Shown: piece by piece, positions 55,057 through 63,558 of the stretch
Position numbering within the stretch: the stretch's first letter is position 1
How the letters are laid out: each line of letters starts with the position of its first letter
From: CAYPAU01 sp964408825
GTDB lineage: Bacteria; Patescibacteriota; Microgenomatia; Levybacterales; UBA12049
NCBI GenBank assembly: GCA_964408825.1
Contig: CAYPAU010000001.1
Location: 1 to 64,000, forward strand
Length of the DNA: 64,000 nt
Reading direction: 5' to 3'
Made by a program: the position numbers and the translations under genes
The notes under the pieces: model-generated
Databases searched by the model: none
The model's input: the letters and a program-made list of their open reading frames with translations, nothing else
What the model was told of the DNA's origin: nothing

Positions 55057-55524
55057 ATGACGAAACTCTCTCGTATAAGAGTTGACCCAAAACATCTTGG
55101 GTTCTTTCTGAATAATTTTTGGAATCTTCTTACTCTGCTTGAGGATAAAGATCAGGTTAAAAATTTTCTTAAGGATCTTTTAACGCATACCGAAATGAAA
55201 ATGTTTGCTAAACGAATTCAGATAGCCAAAATGCTTATGGAAGGAAGCGATTACCGAACTATAAGAACCTATGTTAAAGTTACGGACCCCACCATTGCGA
55301 AGATCAGCAATAGACTAGAGACAGAAGGAGAAGGGTTGAAAGTTGCTATTCGATATCTTCAAAAAATTGAGAAAGAGATTGAGAAAGAAAGAATGAGAAT
55401 CACTCCTGATTTAAAAAGAAGGTATGGCATGTATTTTCTTCCCGATAAGCTTGTTGAGGCTGCGTATATAAAAATGAAGACCCAACGCAAAAAACGTTCA
55501 GCAAAGCGAGATATGTCACTTTAA
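55057..55524 (+). CDS. TrpR-like (YerC/YecD family) transcriptional regulator 2
   Basis: 155 aa. LKDLLTHTEMKMFAKRIQIAKMLMEGSDYRTIRTYVKVTDPTIAKISNRLETEGEG is the TrpR-type HTH, with a long basic tail (KTQRKKRSAKRD). Paralogue of the regulator at 44012. The coding region is bracketed by two near-identical 21-bp sites, 3 nt before the start and 1 nt after the stop. Likely represses itself and perhaps the downstream rdgB gene. Effector unknown. Confidence 0.87.
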   Translation: MTKLSRIRVDPKHLGFFLNNFWNLLTLLEDKDQVKNFLKDLLTHTEMKMFAKRIQIAKMLMEGSDYRTIRTYVKVTDPTIAKISNRLETEGEGLKVAIRYLQKIEKEIEKERMRITPDLKRRYGMYFLPDKLVEAAYIKMKTQRKKRSAKRDMSL

Positions 55525-55525
55525 T

Positions 55526-55546
55526 ACTATACTGTATTTAAGTAGT
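55526..55546. promoter_or_regulatory. 21-bp site downstream of trpR-like gene 2
   Basis: ACTATACTGTATTTAAGTAG plus T, starting 1 nt after the TAA of the regulator and 49 nt before the rdgB ATG. Two mismatches to the upstream copy. Confidence 0.7.
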
Positions 55547-55594
55547 TAAATCTGAATTATCTGAACCCACGTATATATAGACGAAGATTACTAT

Positions 55595-56212
55595 ATGGAG
55601 AAAAAGATTCTTATTGCAACTAAAAATCAGGGGAAGCTCAAGGAAATCTCAAAGTTTTTAGAAGATTTGGATTTTAAAATAGTTTCCTTAAAGGATGTAG
55701 GTATTAAGGAAGATTTTGAAGAAACCGGTAAAACTTATAAGGAAAATTCTCAAAGTAAGGCAATCTTCTATGCAAGGCTTTCAAGATTGCCTTCAATAGC
55801 AGATGATGGAGGGATTGAGATAGATGCTTTAGGAGGAAAGCCTGGAATCGAAAGTAAAAGGTGGGTTGGGGAAGACTCAACCGATGAAAAAATTATCGAA
55901 TATATGAAAAAAGTTGCAAAGAGACTTGGGAAGAATAGGAAAGCATTTTTTAAAACTGTAGTTTCCTTAGCACTTCCAAATGGACAAGTTTTTTCAGAAA
56001 CAGGAGAAATAGAAGGAATTATTGCAAAAAAGCCATTGTTAAAACTTTTAAGAGGATATCCATACAGAAGTTTCTTCTATCTTCCGAAGGTTAGAAAATA
56101 TTATCATGAAGCTAATCTTTCAGAGAAAGAAGAAAAACTATATAATCATAGATATAAGGCAATAAAAAAGTTAAAGCCAATCATTAAAAAAGAATTAGGA
56201 ATTAGGATTTAA
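55595..56212 (+). CDS. RdgB/HAM1 family non-canonical purine NTP pyrophosphatase
   Basis: 205 aa. IATKNQGKLKEISKFL (NxGK signature), FEETGKTYKENSQSKAIFYA, PSIADDGGIEIDALGG with the catalytic DDG (usually DDSG; the Ser is lost), and SETGEIEGII. Removes ITP and XTP from the nucleotide pool. The C-terminus KAIKKLKPII matches family helices. Followed by serS after 2 nt. Confidence 0.88.
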   Translation: MEKKILIATKNQGKLKEISKFLEDLDFKIVSLKDVGIKEDFEETGKTYKENSQSKAIFYARLSRLPSIADDGGIEIDALGGKPGIESKRWVGEDSTDEKIIEYMKKVAKRLGKNRKAFFKTVVSLALPNGQVFSETGEIEGIIAKKPLLKLLRGYPYRSFFYLPKVRKYYHEANLSEKEEKLYNHRYKAIKKLKPIIKKELGIRI

Positions 56213-56214
56213 GA

Positions 56215-57480
56215 ATGATTGATATTAAATTAATTAGAGAGAAGTCAACAGAAATACAAAAGAAGATAAAAGACCGGGGAGTTGAGATTAATCTTGATAA
56301 TGTTTTGAAACTTGATAAAGAACATAGTGGGCTTCTGACAGCTGTTCAAAAATTAAGAGAGGAAAGAAATAAGGTAGCCAAGACTAAAGATGTTGAAAAG
56401 GGCAAAGAGATAAAAAAGAAACTTGAAGAAGAAGAAAAAAAATTAAAGATCTTAGAAAAAAATCTTCAAGAGCTTTTATTAAAAATTCCAAATGTTGCCT
56501 TACCGGATGTTCCTGTTGGCGATGCCTCAAAAAACGAAGTTATTAAAAAGGAAGGAAATCCTACAAAGTTTAGTTTTACACCAAAGGATCATTTAGAGCT
56601 TGGTGAAAGCCTGGATCTTATCGATGTCAAGCGAGCAGCCAAAGTATCGGGAACTAGATTTGCTTATCTGAAAAATGATGCCGTTCTGCTTGAATTCGCA
56701 TTAACTCAATTGGCTTTTGATCTTCTTGTTAAAGAAGGATTTACTCCTATCGTTCCACCAGCTTTAATACGTCAGGACATAACTCAAGGATTGGGGTATT
56801 GGCATGCGGGCGGAAACGAGGAGTATTATTTGGTTCAGGATTATGATGTAGAAAAAGGGGAAAGTGTTAAGCAAAGTCCTATGTATTTAGTGGGGACTTC
56901 AGAGCATGCTATTGTTCCCATGCATAAAGATGAAATTTTTAAAAAAGAAGAATTACCAAAAAGGTATGTGGGATTCTCGTCCGCATTTAGACGAGAGTCG
57001 GGAAGTTATGGAAAAGACACTAGGGGAATTTTCCGAGTTCATCAGTTCGATAAGGTTGAAATGGTTTCGTTTGTCGTTCCCGAAGATGACGAGAAAGAAT
57101 TGGAATATCTTCTATCGCTTGAGGAAAAATTATTTCAGCTTCTTGAGATTCCATATAGGATTGTAAAAATGTCTACAGGAGACTTAGGTTTTCCTGCTGC
57201 AAAAAAATATGATATTGAGGCATGGATGCCGGGACAAAATCAATACCGAGAAGTGACTTCTGTTTCTACGGTAACAGACTTTCAGTCAAGAAGACTTAAT
57301 ATCAGATTCCAAGATGGAAGCGACCGAAAGTATGTACATATTCTAAACGGTACGGCCTTTTCTACTAACAGACCAATCATTGCAATTTTGGAGAATTATC
57401 AGCAAGAAGACGGAAGTGTTTTGGTGCCGAAAGTTTTGCAAAAATATTTAAATAAAACTGTAATAAAACCGCAAAATTAG
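56215..57480 (+). CDS. serS: Seryl-tRNA synthetase
   Basis: 421 aa. N-terminal coiled-coil arm (residues 30-105) that grips tRNA-Ser, then class II motifs: GTRFAYLKNDAVLLEFAL, FRRESGSYGKDTRGIFRVHQFDKVEM (motif 2), and NGTAFSTNRPIIAILENYQ (motif 3). Ends with DGSVLVPKVLQKYLN. Full length. Confidence 0.96.
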   Translation: MIDIKLIREKSTEIQKKIKDRGVEINLDNVLKLDKEHSGLLTAVQKLREERNKVAKTKDVEKGKEIKKKLEEEEKKLKILEKNLQELLLKIPNVALPDVPVGDASKNEVIKKEGNPTKFSFTPKDHLELGESLDLIDVKRAAKVSGTRFAYLKNDAVLLEFALTQLAFDLLVKEGFTPIVPPALIRQDITQGLGYWHAGGNEEYYLVQDYDVEKGESVKQSPMYLVGTSEHAIVPMHKDEIFKKEELPKRYVGFSSAFRRESGSYGKDTRGIFRVHQFDKVEMVSFVVPEDDEKELEYLLSLEEKLFQLLEIPYRIVKMSTGDLGFPAAKKYDIEAWMPGQNQYREVTSVSTVTDFQSRRLNIRFQDGSDRKYVHILNGTAFSTNRPIIAILENYQQEDGSVLVPKVLQKYLNKTVIKPQN

Positions 57481-57541
57481 CTTTTGTGATTTTTGTTTTA
57501 ATATCAATCCAAATTAATAATTTTGAAGCAAGCTTTTTTTC

Positions 57542-57570
57542 TTGACAAAATTTATAAAATTATTCATAAA
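57542..57570 (+). promoter_or_regulatory. Promoter of the polybasic mini-ORF upstream of secA
   Basis: TTGACA (57542-57547), 17 nt, CATAAA (57565-57570); TAAATA two bases on is an alternative -10. The predicted leader is about 60 nt up to the GTG at 57636. Confidence 0.5.
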
Positions 57571-57635
57571 TAATAATGTTTGTAAACCTCATTTATTTCT
57601 TTCAATTTTTGGGGACGGAGGGAGGTGATTTATAA

Positions 57636-57671
57636 GTGGCGAAAAAAAGAAAGAGAAAGAAGAAGAAGTAA
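57636..57671 (+). CDS. 11-residue polybasic peptide (candidate leader peptide)
   Basis: GTG start, then A-K-K-R-K-R-K-K-K-K and TAA. It is preceded by GGAGGTGAT (57621-57629) at 6-nt spacing, as strong an SD as any in the window and the same leader word as the HU-type gene. Nine of 11 residues are Lys or Arg, a composition that slows ribosomes in the exit tunnel. It lies between a TTGACA promoter and a strong terminator, just upstream of secA. Either a secA leader peptide or an independent microprotein. Confidence 0.5.
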   Translation: MAKKRKRKKKK

Positions 57672-57757
57672 TTGGTAAGCAATTTGGAGTATTACCAATT
57701 GATCAGTTGGTAATCCCCTCTTTCTTAAGTTTTTTTGGAAAGAGGGGATTTTATTTT
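57670..57757 (+). terminator. Competing hairpins and intrinsic terminator between the mini-ORF and secA
   Basis: Strand A AATTGGTAA (57670-57678, overlapping the mini-ORF stop) pairs fully with strand B TTACCAATT (57692-57700). B can instead pair with strand C TTGGTAA (57707-57713). A 13-bp perfect terminator stem follows (57712-57724 with 57738-57750), then TTTTATTTT. C overlaps the terminator base by 2 nt. The layout resembles peptide-controlled attenuation. Confidence 0.7.
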
Positions 57758-57786
57758 CAGCCTCGAAAATGCTAAAATAAACTGCT

Positions 57787-60576
57787 ATGGTACTTCTTTC
57801 AAAACTTTTCAATTCAAATGAGCGGGAAATAGAAAAACTTAAGCCTATTGTTTCCGAAATAAATTCTTTCGAAGAAAAATTTCAGAAGTTAAAAGACGAA
57901 GATTTTTCCAAAAAAACTGCAAAATTTAAAGAAGCGATCTTAAAAGATGAGCCTCTTGATCTTATCCTACCTGAGGCTTTTGCCTTAGTTCGCGAAGCCG
58001 CAAGGCGTACAATCGGACAGAGACACTTCGATGTTCAGCTTATGGCAGGAATTACATTGGCAAGCGGTAAAATTGCCGAACAAAAAACCGGAGAAGGAAA
58101 AACATTGTCGGCAGTTCCTGCTTTATATTTAAACGCTTTAACGGGGAAGAATGTTCATCTTGTTACAGTTAACGATTATTTAGCAAGAAGAGACGCGGGA
58201 TGGATGGGTCCGATTTTTTCTCTTCTGGGACTTTCCGTTTCTTCATTAATAAGCGAACAGTCTTTTCTCTATGATCCAAATTTTACAGATGATACGGTTT
58301 GGGATTTTCGTCTCTCTCATTTAAAGCCAATATCAAGAAAGGAGGCTTACGAAAAGGATATAGTTTATGGAATTAACTCAGAATTTGGCTTTGATTACCT
58401 TAGAGACAATATGACACAAAGCCTTGCCGAAGTTGTTCAAAAAGGACATTTTTATGCAATTGTCGATGAGGTTGACTCTGTTCTTATAGATGAGGCAAGG
58501 ACTCCCCATATAATTTCTGCTCCAGATGAAGCACCCGCTCAAAAATATTATGAATATGCAAAATTGGTTGAAAAATTGAGTCCCGACATAGATTATAAAA
58601 TTGATGAGAAACTAAGAACCGCTCATCTCACAGATCACGGGATAGGAAAAATTGAGAAACTTTATGGCATATCAAATATTTATGAGAAAGATTTCGATAC
58701 GGTTTATCATTTGGAGGCAGCGCTTAAAGCAAGAACACTTTTTCATAAGGAGAAAGACTATATCGTAAAAGATGGACAAGTAATCTTGGTCGATGAATTT
58801 ACAGGAAGATTAATGCACGGGAGAAGGCTTTCTGAAGGTCTTCATCAGGCGATTGAGGCAAAAGAGGGGGTGCCGGTTCAAAGAGAGTCAAAGATTCATG
58901 CCACTGTTTCTCTTCAAAATTACTTCAGAATGTATGAAAAACTTGCCGGCATGACGGGAACTGCGGCCACAGAAGCAGAAGAGTTTCATAAAATTTATGA
59001 TCTCCCCGTCGTAGTTATTCCAACCCATAGGCCCATGGTTAGAGATGATCTTTCTGATTCGGTTTATAAAACTGGAAGAGCCAAGATTACCGCTGTTGCC
59101 AACGAAATAGAGGAAGCACATAAAAGAGGACAGCCTGTTTTAATAGGAACTACCTCAATTGAAAAAAATGAAATTGTCTCAGAACTTCTAAGACGTCGCG
59201 GAATAAAACATGAAATCTTAAATGCAAAAAATCATGAAAGAGAAGCAGAAATTATTGCAAAGGCAGGAGAAAAAGGAGCAGTGACCGTTGCCACCAACAT
59301 GGCAGGACGTGGAGTAGATATTATCTTAGGAGGCGATACGCCTAAAGGCAAGGACGGAAGGGAAGATAGAGATTCAAAAGAATGGAGACAGTGGGAGAAA
59401 AAACACCAGGAGGTTTTGGAAGCCGGTGGATTATATGTAATAGGTACTGAAAGACATGAATCAAGAAGGATTGACAACCAGCTGCGAGGAAGATCGGGAA
59501 GGCAGGGAGATCCCGGGAAATCTCTTTTTTTTGTCGGACTTGATGATGAAATTATGAGGCTTTTTGGAGGAGAAACTATTGCGGGGATAATGACACGATT
59601 TAATATTCCCGAAGATGTTCCTCTTCAGCACGGTCTTGTTTCCCGTGCCATTGAGCAGGCTCAAAGTAAGGTAGAGAGATTTAATTTTGATATAAGGAAG
59701 CATTTGGTCGAATATGACGATGTTTTAAATAAACAAAGAGAAATAATTTATGAGCGAAGAAGAACAATTCTCGAGGCATCCGCAGGAGTTGAGAAATTTC
59801 TAAAAGATGAAATCCTAGAAAAACTCGAAGAAAGAATTTCAATGATTGTGAATATAAAATCTCAGGAAATTTTGGAAAACGGAGGTTCCGCAGATGAGGT
59901 AATAGTTGAGGACTTTTCGACAATAATTCCTTTTGACGATAATTCAAAAAAACAATTATTGACCCAACTCTCACAGATTTCAAGTATTGAAAACAAGACA
60001 GAAATGCTAGTCAAGCTTGCAAAGAACATTTATGAAAAAAGAGAAGAGCAGCTGGGAAGAAATGTTATGACTCAGATAGAAAGATTTGTAGTTCTTTCGG
60101 CTATCGATAATTTGTGGGTTGATCATCTTGATGCAATAGAAAATCTAAGAGGAGGAATAGGTCTTAGAGGTTATGGTCAAAGAGATCCTTTAGTTGAGTA
60201 CAAAAATGAAGCATTTAAAATGTTCGAACAATTAATTGGTGCGATAGATGATGAAATAGTTCATAGAATCTATAAAATCCAAGTTCAGGTTTCTGAGCCA
60301 GTACGACACCAGCACGTTCATGCGCAGGCAGCAGGGGATACATCGGTTTCGGAAGAGTTAAGGACAAGAGAGACAAGCGAGAATAAAACAAGTGACAAGA
60401 AACAAGAAACAGGTAACAAACAGTCAATGATTGGATCTTCGAACAACGCTCGCCCCGCACAGCGAAGCGAGGCCGGGAAAGAACAACTAACAAGCAAACC
60501 TAAGAAACTAGGCCGCAACGACCCCTGTTGGTGCGGTTCAGGAAAAAAGTACAAGAAGTGTCATTACCCGGATTAA
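57787..60576 (+). CDS. secA: Preprotein translocase ATPase SecA
   Basis: 929 aa. QKTGEGKTLSAVPAL (Walker A), VDEVDSVLIDEARTP (DEAD-type box), GTTSIEKNEIVSELL, ATNMAGRGVDIILGG and the C-terminal zinc motif CWCGSGKKYKKCH. Drives secretion with SecY (14076). TAAAAT (57773-57778) ends 8 nt before the ATG, so a leaderless secA promoter is possible besides read-through from the mini-ORF. The linker before the zinc motif is low-complexity, with NNARPAQRSEAGKEQ encoded by a GCGAAGCGAGG-type repeat (60449-60480). Confidence 0.97.
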   Translation: MVLLSKLFNSNEREIEKLKPIVSEINSFEEKFQKLKDEDFSKKTAKFKEAILKDEPLDLILPEAFALVREAARRTIGQRHFDVQLMAGITLASGKIAEQKTGEGKTLSAVPALYLNALTGKNVHLVTVNDYLARRDAGWMGPIFSLLGLSVSSLISEQSFLYDPNFTDDTVWDFRLSHLKPISRKEAYEKDIVYGINSEFGFDYLRDNMTQSLAEVVQKGHFYAIVDEVDSVLIDEARTPHIISAPDEAPAQKYYEYAKLVEKLSPDIDYKIDEKLRTAHLTDHGIGKIEKLYGISNIYEKDFDTVYHLEAALKARTLFHKEKDYIVKDGQVILVDEFTGRLMHGRRLSEGLHQAIEAKEGVPVQRESKIHATVSLQNYFRMYEKLAGMTGTAATEAEEFHKIYDLPVVVIPTHRPMVRDDLSDSVYKTGRAKITAVANEIEEAHKRGQPVLIGTTSIEKNEIVSELLRRRGIKHEILNAKNHEREAEIIAKAGEKGAVTVATNMAGRGVDIILGGDTPKGKDGREDRDSKEWRQWEKKHQEVLEAGGLYVIGTERHESRRIDNQLRGRSGRQGDPGKSLFFVGLDDEIMRLFGGETIAGIMTRFNIPEDVPLQHGLVSRAIEQAQSKVERFNFDIRKHLVEYDDVLNKQREIIYERRRTILEASAGVEKFLKDEILEKLEERISMIVNIKSQEILENGGSADEVIVEDFSTIIPFDDNSKKQLLTQLSQISSIENKTEMLVKLAKNIYEKREEQLGRNVMTQIERFVVLSAIDNLWVDHLDAIENLRGGIGLRGYGQRDPLVEYKNEAFKMFEQLIGAIDDEIVHRIYKIQVQVSEPVRHQHVHAQAAGDTSVSEELRTRETSENKTSDKKQETGNKQSMIGSSNNARPAQRSEAGKEQLTSKPKKLGRNDPCWCGSGKKYKKCHYPD

Positions 60577-60711
60577 ACGCGTAGTCTTTCCGAAGCTTTA
60601 GCAAAAAAGGACAAAAAATGTTTATCCTGAGATTTTCGAAGGGCCACTGGCCGGATTAGTTTTATTTAATTCTTTGAAAATTTGATCCCCGGTGTTAAAA
60701 TCTTTTCAATT

Positions 60712-61530
60712 ATGGTTGAGCAGGGAGTTCGTCATCTTGCCTTTGATATTGATGAGCAAAATATAGACTTATTGCATCTTGCCCACGGAATTTCGGCTAT
60801 CGACTTCGCAGCAGAAGATAAAAGAACAATCCACGCAATAGGAGAGCATATGGTAAAAGGTCCTTTGTATGGAATTGGAAGGGGAGGAGACATGGTGGCC
60901 ACCTCCCGTCTTGGTCTCAACTTTGTTTTGAAATTTCCTTATGAAGATTCTTCTTCGGGATTGAAACCAAGATTTTCAAAAAGGATTGAGTACGGATACC
61001 ACCTGGGAAAAGATTACTTAGGAGGAATACTTGTTCCAAGCATAGATGTACCTCTTATTTGCCTAGATGAAAATGGAGATCAAATAGTTTATATAGCAAT
61101 TGCTCAGGAAAAAGTATTAACTGTTGAGGAGTATCTAAGAAAATTAGATGGTGAAAGAAGAATATTAGAGGAGGAACGTTTGAGGAAAGAATTTGTTGAG
61201 CTTACCGTAGGAATGTGGCAAAGAGGTATTTTGGACAGAGATCCCAATTGGGAAGAAAACTACGGCATTTTAATATATGAAAGAGCTCCGAGTTCTGGTT
61301 TTCCTATGGAATGGGGCGCTCATTATAAAAGGGGAGGATTGGTTTTAATTGATGTCGGTGATTTATCTGATGATCCAGATGATTTTCCAGAGTACGAAGG
61401 GATTCCACGAAAACATTTATATGATGCATCTTTAAGGTCCCTCTTCAGCCTTTCTAATTTTAGAGAATATTTTGGCACAGTTCTTGATGAATGTACGCCG
61501 ACACCCGCTGTTTTAGTCTCGGAACCGTAG
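60712..61530 (+). CDS. Protein-kinase-like fold protein (degenerate)
   Basis: 272 aa from the ATG at 60712; TAAAAT (60696-60701) with TTGAAA 16 nt upstream lies just before it. YGIGRGGDMVATSRLGLNFVLKFPYE resembles a kinase glycine loop and VAIK lysine. GILDRDPNWEENYGILIYE and GLVLIDVGDLSDD resemble the catalytic H-x-D-x4-N loop and DFG motif. The match is by eye and degenerate. Substrate unknown. Confidence 0.5.
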   Translation: MVEQGVRHLAFDIDEQNIDLLHLAHGISAIDFAAEDKRTIHAIGEHMVKGPLYGIGRGGDMVATSRLGLNFVLKFPYEDSSSGLKPRFSKRIEYGYHLGKDYLGGILVPSIDVPLICLDENGDQIVYIAIAQEKVLTVEEYLRKLDGERRILEEERLRKEFVELTVGMWQRGILDRDPNWEENYGILIYERAPSSGFPMEWGAHYKRGGLVLIDVGDLSDDPDDFPEYEGIPRKHLYDASLRSLFSLSNFREYFGTVLDECTPTPAVLVSEP

Positions 61531-61591
61531 CAAAAGATTATCAATTTAATCATGCTGGACTTTTGGGGAGTAATTTGGTACTTTATTATTG

Positions 61592-63298
61592 ATGGTCAGG
61601 CGGCTGCCCATATTCTTGCTTTTTCTTTTCCTAGTCATAGGACTTTTCTTCTCTTTTAAAATTTTTGCCCAAACGAAGGAAGAGTATGCTTCCGATGCAG
61701 TTTTGGTAAAGTTTGAAGACAAAGTAACCGAATCAGAAAAAAATGCTGCCTTTTCTTCTGTGGGGGCAAAAAGGGAAAGAAGATTAAACAGGATAAATGC
61801 CGAAAGAATAAAAATTCCGAGAAGTAAGGTCAAAGAGACGATAGATAAGCTTAGGAAGAATACCAAAATAAAATACGCAGAACCTGATTTTGTCGCCAAA
61901 AAAACGGAAGTTCCCAACGACACCTATTACTCATCCCAGTGGGGTCTTCCAAAGATTAAAGCTGAAGGGGGATGGGATAAGACTCATGGGGGAGACTTAG
62001 CACCTGTCGCAGTTTTGGACACAGGAATCGATGATACGCACCCAGATCTTTTTGGTAAAATTGCGAAAAGGGCAAATTTCAGCTGGGATCCGGATATCGA
62101 TGGCGATGGGCACGGAACACACGTTGCAGGAATTGTGGCAGCAACCACTAATAATTCTTTAGGAGTTGCCTCTTTGGGCTATGACACCAAGCTTTATTCA
62201 GTTAAGGTTTTAGATAATGATGGTTCAGGGTACTATTCGTGGATCGCAAACGGAATAATTTGGGCAGCCGACAATGGTGCTAAGGTAATAAACTTAAGCC
62301 TTGGAGGATCTTTTGATTCATCAACCTTAAGAGATGCAGTAAATTATGCATGGGGAAAGGGAGTAGTGATAGTTGCGGCAGCCGGAAATAGCAATAATAA
62401 AAGAGCTTTATACCCTGCCTACTATACAAATTCGATTGCTGTTGCTGCAACAGACTCGTCTGATAACAAAGCAAGCTTCTCAAGTTACGGATGGTGGGTG
62501 GATTTAGCAGCACCGGGAGTTTCAATACTCTCCACTTATAAAGGAGGATATACTTATTTATCAGGGACATCTATGGCAACTCCTTTTGTTTCCGCTCTCT
62601 CAAGTTTGGTATTTGCGAATAACTCTACATTTACAAATTCGCAAGTTAGAAATAAAATTGAATCAACAGCTGAGAAAATAAATAAAACCGGAACTTATTG
62701 GACGTATGGTCGGATTGATGCTTGCGCGGCTCTAGATTGCATTTTCTTTCCTTCTCCAACGCCAACTTCTACTCCGACTCCAGCTATTACGTTATCTCCA
62801 ACTGAAACACCGACAGAAACCCCGACACCAACATTGACTCCGATTCCTTCTCCGACCCCAACTCAAAATCCTAATCAAAATGGACTCTCGGGGGTTTATT
62901 ACAACAATAAAGATTTTACAGGTACGACGATTTCGAGAATTGATCAAACAGTGAATTTTAATTGGGAATCAGGTTCGCCAGACCCATCTATTGATGGTAA
63001 TACATTTTCAGTGAGATGGACTGGGAAAATAGAACCACAATCCTCTGAAACCTATACCTTTTATACAAGAACGGACGATGGGGTAAGACTTTGGGTTGAT
63101 GATCAGCTTATTATCGACAACTGGATAAATCAGTCAGTTACAGAAAAATCAGGAACAATTACGCTTTCTTCGGGAAATAGATACAATGTCAAGATGGAAT
63201 ATTATGATAATAAAGGCAAGGCGGTTTCGGAACTTCGTTTCAGTTCTTTCTCAACTCCTAAGCAAATAATTCCCACATCTCAGTTGTTCGTAAATTAA
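61592..63298 (+). CDS. Secreted subtilisin-like (S8) protease with PA14 domain
   Basis: 568 aa. Signal peptide (MVRRLPIFLLFLFLVIGLFF...IFA), I9-like propeptide (AVLVKFEDKVTESEKN...), then S8 catalytic Asp in VAVLDTGIDDTHPD, His in DGHGTHVAGIV and Ser in SGTSMATPFVSAL. A Thr/Pro/Ser linker (PSPTPTSTPTPAITLSPTE...) leads to a PA14-type carbohydrate-binding domain (GLSGVYYNNKDFTG...FYTRTDDGVRLWVDDQLIIDNW). Exported, probably via the SecA encoded nearby. Confidence 0.93.
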   Translation: MVRRLPIFLLFLFLVIGLFFSFKIFAQTKEEYASDAVLVKFEDKVTESEKNAAFSSVGAKRERRLNRINAERIKIPRSKVKETIDKLRKNTKIKYAEPDFVAKKTEVPNDTYYSSQWGLPKIKAEGGWDKTHGGDLAPVAVLDTGIDDTHPDLFGKIAKRANFSWDPDIDGDGHGTHVAGIVAATTNNSLGVASLGYDTKLYSVKVLDNDGSGYYSWIANGIIWAADNGAKVINLSLGGSFDSSTLRDAVNYAWGKGVVIVAAAGNSNNKRALYPAYYTNSIAVAATDSSDNKASFSSYGWWVDLAAPGVSILSTYKGGYTYLSGTSMATPFVSALSSLVFANNSTFTNSQVRNKIESTAEKINKTGTYWTYGRIDACAALDCIFFPSPTPTSTPTPAITLSPTETPTETPTPTLTPIPSPTPTQNPNQNGLSGVYYNNKDFTGTTISRIDQTVNFNWESGSPDPSIDGNTFSVRWTGKIEPQSSETYTFYTRTDDGVRLWVDDQLIIDNWINQSVTEKSGTITLSSGNRYNVKMEYYDNKGKAVSELRFSSFSTPKQIIPTSQLFVN

Positions 63299-63353
63299 AC
63301 ATTTCTAATATTGGGTATTGACAAGACTGCGTTTTTTTTGAAATTATAGATGT

Positions 63354-63476
63354 ATGGCGAAGACAAAAAATAAAAGTCTTGAAGTAAACCCCGGCTATCT
63401 GGCGGTTCTCATTATCGTTCTAACCATACTTTATCTTATTCTTACTTTGGGAATCAAAATCAATCTCCCCATTTAG
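63354..63476 (+). CDS. 40-residue single-membrane-span peptide
   Basis: Read from the DNA: MAKTKNKSLEVNPGYL followed by a 20-residue hydrophobic span (AVLIIVLTILYLILTLGIKI) and NLPI. TTGACA (63318-63323) lies upstream with a loosely spaced TATAGA. No family recognised. Basic N-terminus, so N-in topology. Confidence 0.6.
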   Translation: MAKTKNKSLEVNPGYLAVLIIVLTILYLILTLGIKINLPI

Positions 63477-63523
63477 GTTAGCCTTAAATTTCCTACTAGG
63501 TTTTAGAATATTTTTAAAAAACA

Positions 63524-63541
63524 TTGACTTTTGGTTATAAT
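63524..63541 (+). promoter_or_regulatory. Possible -10 region of the terminal hydrolase gene
   Basis: TATAAT at 63536-63541, 17 nt before the ATG at 63559. TTGACT at 63524 is too close to be its -35, so the -10 may act alone. Confidence 0.35.
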
Positions 63542-63558
63542 AATAGTAAATTCGCAAA

